From: Bacillota bacterium
GTDB taxonomy: Bacteria > Bacillota > Clostridia > Oscillospirales > CAG-382
Length of the DNA: 64,000 nt
Assembly (NCBI GenBank): GCA_029550965.1
Contig: JAKPGJ010000027.1
Coordinates: 1 to 64,000 of the forward strand
Direction: 5' to 3'
The position numbers were made by a program, and so were the translations under genes. The number at the start of each line of letters is the position of its first letter. Within the stretch, counting starts at the first letter, position 1. Positions 1 through 8,603 of the stretch are shown piece by piece. The notes under the pieces were generated by a model, which saw only the letters and a program-made list of their open reading frames with translations, ran no database searches and was not told the origin of the DNA.

Positions 1-362
1 CAGTCGTCAATAAACATTTGCCAGTCGGAAAAAATCGCAGGCAGATATTTGTCATGGCGGAATAGTGCTCGATTTCCTTCCGTTGGCGTAACGCACGGCA
101 GGAAAAGGAAAGAATCAAAGAAGATATCTCTTAACTTTCCTTCCGGGTCAATATATCCGACCAGCGGCTTATAGCCTTCTTTGCTGCGGTGTCCGGACGC
201 GGGATAACTGTGATTGAATGTATATGATAAAAACAGGTTGTCTGTTTCGTCAAGCATATCCGGTGTCGCGTAACCTTCCGCGCCGGCCTTTATGCTGCTG
301 GCGAACGCCAAACAAGGCAGTAAGAAAAGGAAGGTCAGTAAGTAAACGAACGCTCTTTTCAT
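1..362 (-). CDS. Secreted DUF4855-like protein, N-terminal part only
   Basis: This gene runs off the left edge of the window, so only about 120 N-terminal residues are visible. They begin with a signal peptide (Lys-Arg, a Leu/Phe-rich core, then an Ala-Phe-Ala type cleavage region near residue 22). The mature part reads like the start of DUF4855 proteins: an opening with NLFLSYTF, then a VGYIDPEGK stretch and the hallmark IFFDSFLFLP. These are secreted proteins of Bacillota of unknown function, often found with surface polysaccharide genes. An in-frame ATG 12 bases upstream (374) is possible; the AGAAAGG ribosome site lies too close to that one, so 362 is preferred. It is transcribed away from the neighbouring deaminase operon. 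The family call rests on motif memory and is moderately sure. Confidence 0.6.
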   Translation of the reverse strand, partial: MKRAFVYLLTFLFLLPCLAFASSIKAGAEGYATPDMLDETDNLFLSYTFNHSYPASGHRSKEGYKPLVGYIDPEGKLRDIFFDSFLFLPCVTPTEGNRALFRHDKYLPAIFSDWQMFIDD

Positions 363-402
363 GGGTTTTACCATGCCTTTCTTAGGTTTCTTGAACATAT
401 AT

Positions 403-431
403 AATATAACATATTAACTTATTTATTGCAA
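403..431 (-). promoter_or_regulatory. Putative sigma-A promoter for the DUF4855-like gene
   Basis: Read on the minus strand, TTGCAA (431-426) is followed after exactly 17 bases by TATATT (408-403). The same palindromic TTGCAA also serves as the -35 hexamer of the plus-strand promoter. Confidence 0.45.
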
Positions 432-454
432 TAAGATGTAAACTGTGTTATACT
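426..454 (+). promoter_or_regulatory. Sigma-A promoter of the deaminase-mtnA-aldolase operon
   Basis: TTGCAA (426-431), a 17-base spacer and TATACT (449-454), with an extended -10 TG at 446-447. The promoter overlaps the first possible ATG at 445, so translation must start downstream, at 496. Confidence 0.65.
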
Positions 455-495
455 CTTTTTTGATAATTGCGCTTCCAATTCCTGGAGGATCGGTT

Positions 496-1758
496 ATGAG
501 CAGTATGCTTTTTAAGTTAATCACGATCGTGGACGAGCATTTTACGCAAAAAGACAATATGTATGTCGGCGTAACCGACAACAGAATCGATTACGTCGGC
601 GCCGAATACAAAGCCGGATACGAGCGCGAATATGACGGCGTAAGGAAATGCCTAATTCCGGGCTTTGTCAACGCGCATGCGCACTCTCCGATGGCGCTGT
701 TGCGCGGGTACGCTGAGAATATGGCGCTTTCCGACTGGCTGTTTAAAAAGATATTCCCCTTCGAATCGACGCTTACGGAAGAGGACGTTTATTACAGCAT
801 GCTGCTCTCTTTCGCCGAGATGATTTCCTTCGGCTGCGTTTCGACCACCGATATGTATTATATGGGCGACGCGATGGCGAGCGCGGTTTTGGAAAGCGGC
901 GTCAAGAGCAACATCAGCCTGTCGGCGACGGTCGGCAACGCCGAAGCGCTGAAAAAAGAGTACGAAGAGATGTTTGAAAAGTATAAAGACGCAAACGGCC
1001 GGCTGAAAATCGAGGTCAGCGTCCACGCGCCTTATACCTCGACCCCCGAAATTGTTCGGGATTTTTCAGAAATTGCGGTTAAATACGGCTGCAACCTGCA
1101 TATACATTTGTCAGAGACTTTGCAGGAGAACATCGACTGCAAAGCGAAGTACGGCTGCACGCCGACCGAGTACTTCGAGAAAAACGGCGCCTTCCGCGTG
1201 CCGACGACCGCCGCGCACTGCGTGTATTTGGAAGACGGCGATATCGAAATCCTGAAACAGTATAACGTCACCGTCGCGACCTGCCCGACCAGCAACTTAA
1301 AGCTGGCGAGTGGCGTCTGCGACGTGCAGAAGCTGTTGGACAGCGGCGTCAACGTCGCGATCGGCACCGACAGCGTCGCCTCCAACAACAACCTTGATAT
1401 GTTCGGCGAGATGAAGCTGTTCGCTTTGCTTCCGAAAGGCATTCAAAAAGACCCGACGCTGGTCACGCCGGCGCAGTGCCTGTACGCCGCGACCAGAGCG
1501 GGCGCGCTTTCGCAGGGACGCGCGGACTGCGGCGCCATCGTGGTCGGAAACCGCGCCGATTTGGCGGTAGTGGATTTGGACAAACCGCACCTGACGCCGG
1601 TGCACGACGTTTTGAACACGCTGGTTTACTCCGCGATCGGCTCCGACGTGGCGCTGACCATGGCGGACGGAAAGATATTGTACGAGAACGGAGAGTTCTA
1701 CACCATCGACGTCGAGAAAGTAAAGCATTACGCAAGAAAAAGGATAAAGAAGGCATAA
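496..1758 (+). CDS. mtaD: Amidohydrolase, MTA/SAH/5'-deoxyadenosine deaminase type
   Basis: A zinc-dependent amidohydrolase of the MtaD/DadD (TRZ/ATZ) group. These enzymes deaminate the adenine of S-adenosylhomocysteine, methylthioadenosine or 5'-deoxyadenosine to the inosine form. From the chosen start the protein has 420 residues. Visible metal and substrate motifs are NAHAHSPM (His61, His63), LHIHLSET, AAHCVYLED and IGTDSVASNNNLD, in family order and spacing. Start 496 is chosen because GGAGG lies eight bases upstream and because the promoter -10 occupies the earlier ATG at 445. It is followed 26 bases later by mtnA and then an aldolase, which points to salvage of 5'-thio- or 5'-deoxy-nucleosides. 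Which of the three substrates it prefers cannot be read from the sequence. Confidence 0.85.
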   Translation: MSSMLFKLITIVDEHFTQKDNMYVGVTDNRIDYVGAEYKAGYEREYDGVRKCLIPGFVNAHAHSPMALLRGYAENMALSDWLFKKIFPFESTLTEEDVYYSMLLSFAEMISFGCVSTTDMYYMGDAMASAVLESGVKSNISLSATVGNAEALKKEYEEMFEKYKDANGRLKIEVSVHAPYTSTPEIVRDFSEIAVKYGCNLHIHLSETLQENIDCKAKYGCTPTEYFEKNGAFRVPTTAAHCVYLEDGDIEILKQYNVTVATCPTSNLKLASGVCDVQKLLDSGVNVAIGTDSVASNNNLDMFGEMKLFALLPKGIQKDPTLVTPAQCLYAATRAGALSQGRADCGAIVVGNRADLAVVDLDKPHLTPVHDVLNTLVYSAIGSDVALTMADGKILYENGEFYTIDVEKVKHYARKRIKKA

Positions 1759-1784
1759 GGCTTTTTAAAAAAGAAGGATGTACT

Positions 1785-2828
1785 ATGACCGACACAGTCT
1801 GGATGGATACTGAAAACGACCTGCTCTGCTGCATAGACCAGCGAAAACTGCCGAACGAAACGACAGTACTTTCCCTGTCCAAAGCAGAAGACATTTATTT
1901 TGCGATCAAAACCCTTGCGGTGCGGGGCGCGCCCGCGATCGGCATCGCCGCCGCGATCGGGTTATACGCTGTTTCCGCGCGATTCCACGAAACCGAATCA
2001 GCGGGATTTTTCTATGCGCTGAAAAAAACGGCGGACTACCTCAACGCCGCAAGACCGACCGCCGTCAACCTTTCGTGGGCGCTGTCCCGGATGGTAAAGA
2101 CAGCCGAGCGGAATATAGATAAAAGCGTTTCGGAAATCAAAGCGGCGCTGAAAGCCGAAGCGCTGACCATTTACAGCGAGGACATCGCGGTTTGCCGGAA
2201 AATCGGCGAGTACGGGGTCGGTTTGATAAAAGACGGATACCGCATCCTGACGCACTGCAACGCCGGCGCGCTGGCGGCGGTACGGTACGGCACCGCGCTC
2301 GCTCCGATTTACGTCGCGAAAGAGATGGGTTTTACGCTGCACGTCTTCGCGGACGAGACCCGTCCGCTGCTGCAGGGCGCCAGACTGACCGCGTACGAAC
2401 TTTGCGCAAACGGCATCGACACGACGCTGATTTGCGACAATATGGCGGCTTCCCTGATGCAGAAAGGGCAGATCGACGCCGTCTTTGTCGGTTGCGACCG
2501 GGTCGCGCTGAACGGAGACGCCGCGAACAAAATCGGAACGCTGGGCGTCGCCGTGCTGGCGAAAACCTTCGGAGTGCCGTTTTACGTCTGCGCGCCTTTC
2601 TCCACCGTCGATTTCGCCTGCCCGACCGGCGCGAACATCGTCATCGAGCAGCGCGCGCCCGAGGAGGTAACCGAACTGCATTACAAACAGCGCATGACGC
2701 ACCCGAAAGTGAAGGTGTATAACCCGGCGTTCGACGTCACGCCCGCCGAATACATTACCGCGTTTGTCACCGAAAAAGGAATTTTAAAGCCCGCCGAATT
2801 ACGAAACTATAAGGAGAGACACGCTTGA
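1785..2828 (+). CDS. mtnA: S-methyl-5-thioribose-1-phosphate isomerase
   Basis: A cytosolic aldose-ketose isomerase that turns 5-(methylthio)ribose 1-phosphate, or 5-deoxyribose 1-phosphate in the related DHAP shunt, into the ribulose 1-phosphate. At 347 residues it has normal family length. Signature segments are VRGAPAIG near residue 47, HCNAGALA with the catalytic Cys, DETRPLLQGARLTA, and VGCDRVALNGDAANKIGT with the catalytic Asp. It resembles MtnA rather than eIF2B or ribose-1,5-bisphosphate isomerase. The ATG at 1785 has AAGAAGGA just upstream. The last codons overlap the TTG start of the aldolase by four bases, so the two are translationally coupled. Confidence 0.93.
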   Translation: MTDTVWMDTENDLLCCIDQRKLPNETTVLSLSKAEDIYFAIKTLAVRGAPAIGIAAAIGLYAVSARFHETESAGFFYALKKTADYLNAARPTAVNLSWALSRMVKTAERNIDKSVSEIKAALKAEALTIYSEDIAVCRKIGEYGVGLIKDGYRILTHCNAGALAAVRYGTALAPIYVAKEMGFTLHVFADETRPLLQGARLTAYELCANGIDTTLICDNMAASLMQKGQIDAVFVGCDRVALNGDAANKIGTLGVAVLAKTFGVPFYVCAPFSTVDFACPTGANIVIEQRAPEEVTELHYKQRMTHPKVKVYNPAFDVTPAEYITAFVTEKGILKPAELRNYKERHA

Positions 2829-3418
2829 CAGAAAACGAGATTCTAAAAGAAATCGTCGAAACCGGAAAACGCATGTACGAAAAGGGATATATTGTCTCGC
2901 ACGACGGAAACATCAGCGTTCTGCTGGAGGACACGGTTTACATCACGCCCGCGAACGTGTCCAAGGGCTTTATGACCGAAGACCAGATTGTCAAAATGAC
3001 GCCGGACGGCAGGGTTTTGAACGGCTTAAAGCCGTCGAGCGAGTACAAACTGCATCTGGCGGTCTACAGGAGCAACAGGAACGCAAAAGCCGTCGTTCAC
3101 ACGCACGCGTTCTACGCGACCGCCTTCGCCTGCATGGGACTTCCGCTGAAAAGCGAAACGCTCGCCGAAGCGAAGTACCAGCTGGGCGACATTCCGGTCG
3201 CGCCCTTTGCCGAGCCGGGCACCGAGGAAGTCGCGGAAAGCGTTGCGCCTTTCTTGGGTCAGTATAACGGAGTTCTTTTGGAAAAGCACGGGCTGGTAAC
3301 CTGGGGCGGCAATCTGACCGAAGCGTATTTTCGGACCGAAATGGCGGAGTTTCTTGCAAAGATAACCTATCATATCCATACCTACAAAGTCGGAAAGGAT
3401 GATTCGAAAAATGGGTGA
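2825..3418 (+). CDS. Class II (fuculose/ribulose-phosphate type) aldolase
   Basis: A zinc-dependent class II aldolase of 197 residues in the FucA/AraD/MtnB superfamily. Seen in order are DGNIS (phosphate binding), KPSSEYKLHLAVY with the catalytic Glu, VVHTHAFYATAFA with the zinc His-x-His, and LLEKHGLVTWG with the third zinc His. Next to mtnA it most likely cleaves 5-methylthioribulose or 5-deoxyribulose 1-phosphate to dihydroxyacetone phosphate and an aldehyde (the Ald2 role). It could instead be an MtnB dehydratase, but the window holds no MtnC/MtnX/MtnD genes. It starts with TTG in a TTGA overlap with the mtnA stop, preceded by AAGGAG. The 3' end overlaps the lipid-kinase gene by eight bases. 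Confidence 0.85.
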   Translation: MTENEILKEIVETGKRMYEKGYIVSHDGNISVLLEDTVYITPANVSKGFMTEDQIVKMTPDGRVLNGLKPSSEYKLHLAVYRSNRNAKAVVHTHAFYATAFACMGLPLKSETLAEAKYQLGDIPVAPFAEPGTEEVAESVAPFLGQYNGVLLEKHGLVTWGGNLTEAYFRTEMAEFLAKITYHIHTYKVGKDDSKNG

Positions 3419-4295
3419 AAAACTTTTGCTTGTCGTAAATCCGCGCTCAGGACGAGAAAAAGCAAAAGTGGTACTGTTTGACTTAATAAAAATCTTTACC
3501 GAAAGCGGTAAGGAAGTAACCGTTTATCCGACTTCACATAAAGAATCTACGATTACATATATTAAGAACAACGCGCCGAAATACGACCTGATAGTCGCCT
3601 GCGGCGGCGACGGCACCTTAAACGAAACCATCAACGCGGTTATGCAGTGCGACAAAAGAGTGCCTGTCGGCTATATTCCGTTAGGTTCGACCAACGACTT
3701 CGCCGCTTCACTCGAAATCCCGACCGACTGCATACAGGCCGCGGAGAAGATTATTCATGGAACGCTCTTCCCCTATGATGTGGGCAGCATCAACGGGAAG
3801 TACTTTTCCTATATCGCCTGCGCGGGCGCCTTTGCCGAAACTTCCTACTTAACCAGCCAAAGCCTGAAAAACAAGCTCGGCCATTTCGCGTACCTGCTCA
3901 GCAGCGTCAAATCCCTTTCCACGCTGCGCAAAACCAGAATGACGGTCACGACGCCCGAGGGGACCATCACCGACGACTACCTCTTTGTCGCCTTCGCCAA
4001 CTCGCGGAACGCGGCGGGCATACTCGACCTCTCCGAAGGCGAGATTGTTTTCAACGACGGGCTGTTCGAGCTGCTTCTGATCAAGATGCCGAAAGACGTA
4101 ATCGACTTCAGCGCGCTGATCAAAGACCTTTTAAACGCCGATTTGAGCAACAAATATGTCTCGCTGCATAAAATCAGCGAATGCCGCATCAGTTTGGAAA
4201 AAGGGCTGGGCTGGTCGCTGGACGGCGAGGACGGCGGCATTCAGAACGAAGTTGCGTTTAAGGTTCATAAGGAAGCAATTGACATTATACTTTAA
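3411..4295 (+). CDS. Diacylglycerol/lipid kinase family protein
   Basis: A soluble lipid kinase of the DagK/YegS/BmrU family (about 294 residues) that phosphorylates diacylglycerol or a related lipid at the inner membrane face. The N-terminal catalytic domain shows VVNPRSGR, the ATP-loop signature GGDGTLNE near residue 71 and PLGSTNDFA. The C-terminal part has the usual beta-sandwich with SLDGE(D). ATG 3411 is preferred over ATG 3399 because the GGAAAGGA ribosome site overlaps 3399 but is properly spaced from 3411. It overlaps the aldolase by eight bases and so is probably the last gene of that operon, although it has no obvious metabolic link to nucleoside salvage. The lipid substrate cannot be told. 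Confidence 0.88.
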   Translation: MGEKLLLVVNPRSGREKAKVVLFDLIKIFTESGKEVTVYPTSHKESTITYIKNNAPKYDLIVACGGDGTLNETINAVMQCDKRVPVGYIPLGSTNDFAASLEIPTDCIQAAEKIIHGTLFPYDVGSINGKYFSYIACAGAFAETSYLTSQSLKNKLGHFAYLLSSVKSLSTLRKTRMTVTTPEGTITDDYLFVAFANSRNAAGILDLSEGEIVFNDGLFELLLIKMPKDVIDFSALIKDLLNADLSNKYVSLHKISECRISLEKGLGWSLDGEDGGIQNEVAFKVHKEAIDIIL

Positions 4296-4337
4296 TCTTC
4301 ACGTTAAGTTCATATAAGTTTTTTAGTGATTTAACTA

Positions 4338-4366
4338 TTGACTTAAATATTGCTTTTATGTATAAT
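4338..4366 (+). promoter_or_regulatory. Sigma-A promoter of secDF
   Basis: TTGACT (4338-4343), a 17-base spacer and a perfect TATAAT (4361-4366), in the AT-rich gap just before secDF. Confidence 0.7.
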
Positions 4367-4407
4367 AGCAATGTTTTAAATGTAAAACACCGGAGGTATA
4401 AAGAGAT

Positions 4408-6693
4408 ATGAATTTGCAACGCGCGGTGAGCTTATCCCGCTTATTGTTGATTTTGCTGTGTATCGCTTTCGTAATGGTAACTGCCGTTTACGGATTCAGC
4501 ATCGGAAACTATACGCAGAGAGGCGTATTTGAGGAAGGCGTTATTAAACTCGGTCTGGACCTTGCGGGCGGTTCGTCCCTGACCTACCAGGCCCAAACAA
4601 CCGATACCGGCGAAACTTTAGCTTCCGGCATAGCATCATCGATTCAGGTCATGCGTCAGAGATGCGACAGCTACGGGCTTACCGAAGCGAACGTTTACAG
4701 TGTCGGCGACGATAAGATCACCGTCGAAATCCCCAGCGTAACCAATCCCGAGGAAGCCGCGAAGATGCTGATGGCAACCGCGAAGCTGACCTTTAAGGAT
4801 AAGGACGGCAATATCGTGCTCGAAGGAAGCGACGTTGCCAGCGCCAAATACAGCTACGGCGTCGTTGACGAGACCAATATCGCGCAGCACTTTGTCACGC
4901 TGGACTTAAACGACGAAGGGGCTAAGAAGTTCCAGGAAGCCACGCGGAAAGCCGCGCAGAACGAGGACCCCATTTACATCTACATGGACGATCAGCTCCT
5001 CTCCAGCCCGACTGTCAGCTCGAAATATAAAGACATCGGCATCGAGGGCGGAAGCGCCATTATCACCGGCAACTTTACGGAAGAATCCGCAAAATCTTTG
5101 GCGGGACAAATCAACGCCGGCGCGTTAAGATACACCTTTATCAATATCGACCAGCGCACCATCGGCGCGACGCTCGGCGAAAGGTCGCTCCAGCTGGCTA
5201 TTCAGGCAGGAATTATCTCGTTTATCCTCATTATCATATACATGATTGTTATTTACAGAGTACCCGGCGTAGTCGCTGCGGTCTCGCTGATTGGGTACCT
5301 GGCGATATTCTTCCACTGCCTTGTCTGGTTCAAGGTCAACCTTACCCTGCCGGGTATCGCGGGTATGATTTTGTCGATCGGTATGTGCGTTGACGGAAAT
5401 ATCGTCGTATTCGAGCGCATCAAGGACGAGCTCCGCTTGGGCAAGGGCGTCAAGGCCGCGATTATATCAGGACATAAACGCGCGATTCCGGCGGTCGTTG
5501 ACTCCAACCTGACGCAGATTATCGCTTCCCTTGTTCTTATCTGGCTGGGCTCCGGTACGATTTTGGGCTTCGCATATACGCTTTTAATCGGTAGCGCTAC
5601 CGCAATGTTCACCGTACTGCTGCTTTCGAAGTGGCTGCTGAATTTAGGCTTCGAAATCGGACTGACGCAGCTGTGGATGTACGGCGGCAAAAAAGCCGAA
5701 AACGCTACTACTGCTGCTGCTGAAAACAACGGCAAAAAGTTCAATTTCCATTTCATCAAGAATAAAAAAGTTTCCTATTCGATTCTTGTTGCCATCATCA
5801 TTCTCGGCATCGCGTCCTTCTTTATTAGGAGCTTTGTCATCGACTATGATTTCTCGGGCGGCAGCGAGCTGCAGGTCAACCTGGGTACGGAAGTAACCGA
5901 CGAGATATGCAAAAAAATCAACGGCGTTATTGCCGACAGCATCGGACCCGAGTATGTTTCGTCCACGTTGCCTTCGACAGCGGACAGCAACGTCGTGATT
6001 ATCAGAACCGGCACAAACCCGCTGACGCTGGACCAGCAGACCACGCTCAAGAACGCGCTGAAGGAAGCTTTCCCGAATATCAATTACGACCATCTGCAGT
6101 TCAACGTGATATCGCCCATCGTCGGCGAGGATTTAAAGCAGGCGGCAATTTTATCCGTTCTGGTTGCGCTCGGTCTTATGATTTTATATATCTGGTACAG
6201 ATTTAAGCTTGCTTCCGGCATTTCGTGCGTATTGTGCCTGCTTCACGATTTGTTTGTCATGATCACGTTCTATTCGCTGCTTCAGATTCCGGTCAATATC
6301 ACCATCATCGCGACGCTGCTGACGATCATCGGTTACTCCGTAAACGCGACGATCATTATATTCGACCGTATCCGCGAGAACGAAAAACTAATCGGCGAAG
6401 GCATGAGTTTTCCTGAGGTTGTCAACCTGAGCATTCATCAGACGCTTACCCGTAACATCAGCACGACGATCGTAGTGCTGATTACCGCGGTTACCGTTTA
6501 CATCTTCGGCGTCGATTCTATCCGAAACTTCGCGCTGCCGCTGATCGTCGGTGTTATCGCCGGCTTGTTCTCGTCCGTATTCCTCTCAGGCGTTCTCTGG
6601 GTAGAGGGCACCAAGATTTTCAAGACAAAATCAAAAGACGGAAAGAAAGTAAAAGCAGCGAAAAAAGCGAAAGCTGTAAAAGCGTCCAAATAA
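4408..6693 (+). CDS. secDF: Protein translocase subunit SecDF (fused)
   Basis: A 761-residue fusion of SecD and SecF, the proton-driven RND-type membrane subunit that helps pull secreted proteins through SecYEG. The SecD half has an N-terminal helix, LGLDLAGGSSL, a large extracellular P1 domain, then five helices with SIGMCVDGNIVVFERIKDE. The SecF half begins near residue 455 with a second single helix, has VIDYDFSGGSEL, and ends with five helices carrying TIIGYSVNATIIIFDRIREN. The position that is Asp in the E. coli motif (GYSLNDT) is Ala here, which I believe also occurs in other clostridial SecF. The tail is very Lys/Ala-rich. GGAGG precedes ATG 4408. It is flanked by its own promoter and terminator, so it is probably monocistronic. 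Confidence 0.97.
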   Translation: MNLQRAVSLSRLLLILLCIAFVMVTAVYGFSIGNYTQRGVFEEGVIKLGLDLAGGSSLTYQAQTTDTGETLASGIASSIQVMRQRCDSYGLTEANVYSVGDDKITVEIPSVTNPEEAAKMLMATAKLTFKDKDGNIVLEGSDVASAKYSYGVVDETNIAQHFVTLDLNDEGAKKFQEATRKAAQNEDPIYIYMDDQLLSSPTVSSKYKDIGIEGGSAIITGNFTEESAKSLAGQINAGALRYTFINIDQRTIGATLGERSLQLAIQAGIISFILIIIYMIVIYRVPGVVAAVSLIGYLAIFFHCLVWFKVNLTLPGIAGMILSIGMCVDGNIVVFERIKDELRLGKGVKAAIISGHKRAIPAVVDSNLTQIIASLVLIWLGSGTILGFAYTLLIGSATAMFTVLLLSKWLLNLGFEIGLTQLWMYGGKKAENATTAAAENNGKKFNFHFIKNKKVSYSILVAIIILGIASFFIRSFVIDYDFSGGSELQVNLGTEVTDEICKKINGVIADSIGPEYVSSTLPSTADSNVVIIRTGTNPLTLDQQTTLKNALKEAFPNINYDHLQFNVISPIVGEDLKQAAILSVLVALGLMILYIWYRFKLASGISCVLCLLHDLFVMITFYSLLQIPVNITIIATLLTIIGYSVNATIIIFDRIRENEKLIGEGMSFPEVVNLSIHQTLTRNISTTIVVLITAVTVYIFGVDSIRNFALPLIVGVIAGLFSSVFLSGVLWVEGTKIFKTKSKDGKKVKAAKKAKAVKASK
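4704..4706 (+). other. Placeholder note: SecD extracellular domain begins hereabouts
   Basis: The extracytoplasmic P1 domain of SecD begins in this area of secDF, after the first membrane helix. The boundary is approximate and marks no separate gene. Confidence 0.2.
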
Positions 6694-6703
6694 AAATCAT
6701 ACG

Positions 6704-6731
6704 AAAAGGGCTGATTCAACAGCCCTTTTTT
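6704..6731 (+). terminator. Intrinsic terminator after secDF
   Basis: AAAAGGGCTG, a six-base loop, CAGCCC and a run of six T. The position fits the end of the secDF transcript. Confidence 0.9.
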
Positions 6732-6791
6732 GGTAAAATAAAGTATGTTGTTCCGATATGAAACTGTTTTAGGAGTTTTTGGGAGAAATCT

Positions 6792-8603
6792 ATGTACGAC
6801 ATTAAAAAAATACGGAATTTTTCGATTATAGCGCATATAGACCACGGCAAGAGCACGCTCGCGGACCGGCTTTTGGAGTTCACGCACGCGGTTTCGGAGC
6901 GCGAAGTCGTCGACCAGATGCTGGACAGCATGGAGCTGGAGCGCGAGCGCGGCATAACGATTAAAGCGCGAGCCGTTCGGTTTGATTACAAAGCGGACGA
7001 CGGAGAAATCTATACTTTCAACCTGATCGACACGCCGGGGCATGTCGATTTCGGCTACGAAGTGTCCCGCTCGCTCAAAGCCTGCGAAGGCGCGCTTTTG
7101 GTCGTGGACGCGACGCAGGGCATTCAGGCGCAGACGCTCGCGAACGCGTATTTGGCGGTGGATAACGATCTTGAGATTGTGCCGGTCATCAACAAAATCG
7201 ACCTCGCGAGCGCGGACGTTGAAATGACCAAGCGCGAAATCGAGGACATCATCGGCATCCCCGCCGAGGACGCGCCCTGCATTTCCGCGAAGCTCGGCAC
7301 CAACATCAAGGACGTGCTGGAAAAGGTCGTAAAGGATATCCCCTGCCCCAAAGGCGACCCGTCCGCGCCCCTGAAAGCGCTGATTTTTGACAGCTTTTAC
7401 GACGCCTACAAAGGTGTTATCGTATATATCCGCGTTTTCGACGGCACCATCGCCGTCGGCGACAAAATCAGAATGATGAACTCGTGCGCCGAATACGAGG
7501 TCGTGGAAGTCGGCACGCTCTCCGCCTTTCATCTAAACCCGTGCGCCGCGCTGCGCGCCGGCGAGGTCGGGTATTTTACGGCGAGCATTAAGAATATTCA
7601 GGAAACCGAAGTGGGCGACACGGTCACGCACGTCGACAGGCCGACGGAGAAGCCGATGCCCGGTTTTAAAAAGGCGATCCCGATGGTTTTTGCGGGAATC
7701 TACCCCGCCGATGGCGCGCGGTACGAGGATTTGAAGGACGCGCTTGAAAAGCTAAGGCTCAACGACGCGTCGCTCGTGTTTGAGCCGGAGACCTCGGCGG
7801 CGCTCGGTTTCGGCTTCCGCTGCGGCTTTTTGGGACTGTTGCACATGGAAGTCATCGAGGAGCGGCTGGAGCGAGAGTTTGACCTCGACCTGATTACGAC
7901 CGCGCCGAGTGTTATCTACGAGCTGAAGCTGGTCAACGGCAGCGTCGTGCGGATCGACAACCCCTCGAACTACCCGAAGCCGGAGGAGATCGAAACAGCG
8001 TTCGAGCCGATCGTAAAGGCTTCCATCATTACGCCCGCCGAATACGTCGGCTCGATTATGGAGCTGTGTCAGGACCGGCGCGGCACCTTTAAGGATATGA
8101 AGTACATCGACGCGAACCGGACCGAACTGCATTACGAACTGCCGCTCAACGAAATTATCTACGACTTTTTCGACGCGCTCAAGTCCCGCAGCAAGGGATA
8201 CGCTTCGCTGGATTACGAAATCATCGGCTATAAGCCCTCGAAGCTGGTCAAGCTGGACATCCTTTTGAACGGCGACATCGTGGACGCGCTGTCCTTTATC
8301 GTGCACGCCGACAAGGCTTATCCGAGAGCAAGAAGAATCGTCGAGAAACTGAAAGACAACATTCCGCGCCAGCTGTTCGAGATACCGGTTCAGGCGGCCA
8401 TCGGCGGAAAAATCATCGCGCGCGAGACCGTAAAGGCGCTGCGCAAGGACGTGCTCGCGAAGTGCTACGGCGGCGATATTACCAGAAAGAAGAAACTGTT
8501 GGAGAAGCAGAAGGAAGGCAAAAAGCGCATGCGCACCTTCGGTACGGTGCAGGTGCCGCCGGAAGCCTTTATGGCGGTGCTCAAACTGGATGACGAATCA
8601 TAG
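6792..8603 (+). CDS. lepA: Elongation factor 4 (LepA), ribosomal back-translocase
   Basis: A translational GTPase of 603 residues, the usual LepA length. GTPase motifs are [14 protein letters not shown] (G1), RGITIKA (G2), DTPGHVDF (G3) and NKIDLASAD (G4), followed by EF-G-like domains II, III and V. The unique LepA C-terminal domain ends in [19 protein letters not shown]. It acts on ribosomes with misplaced tRNA or under ionic stress. A GGGAGAA ribosome site precedes the ATG. Its 3' end overlaps the hemW start by 14 bases; a lepA-hemW pair is a common arrangement in Bacillota. Confidence 0.97.
   Translation: MYDIKKIRNFSIIAHIDHGKSTLADRLLEFTHAVSEREVVDQMLDSMELERERGITIKARAVRFDYKADDGEIYTFNLIDTPGHVDFGYEVSRSLKACEGALLVVDATQGIQAQTLANAYLAVDNDLEIVPVINKIDLASADVEMTKREIEDIIGIPAEDAPCISAKLGTNIKDVLEKVVKDIPCPKGDPSAPLKALIFDSFYDAYKGVIVYIRVFDGTIAVGDKIRMMNSCAEYEVVEVGTLSAFHLNPCAALRAGEVGYFTASIKNIQETEVGDTVTHVDRPTEKPMPGFKKAIPMVFAGIYPADGARYEDLKDALEKLRLNDASLVFEPETSAALGFGFRCGFLGLLHMEVIEERLEREFDLDLITTAPSVIYELKLVNGSVVRIDNPSNYPKPEEIETAFEPIVKASIITPAEYVGSIMELCQDRRGTFKDMKYIDANRTELHYELPLNEIIYDFFDALKSRSKGYASLDYEIIGYKPSKLVKLDILLNGDIVDALSFIVHADKAYPRARRIVEKLKDNIPRQLFEIPVQAAIGGKIIARETVKALRKDVLAKCYGGDITRKKKLLEKQKEGKKRMRTFGTVQVPPEAFMAVLKLDDES

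Noticed and set aside
445-495. Upstream start of the deaminase gene
   Set aside because: The ATG at 445 lies in the promoter -10 region, and GGAGG fits ATG 496.
4704-4706. A separate SecD domain feature
   Set aside because: Domain boundary only; it carries no independent meaning and has been given low confidence.
6498-7532. A 344-codon open frame on the minus strand
   Set aside because: It lies opposite secDF and lepA, both certain genes, and its composition is that of an antisense shadow.
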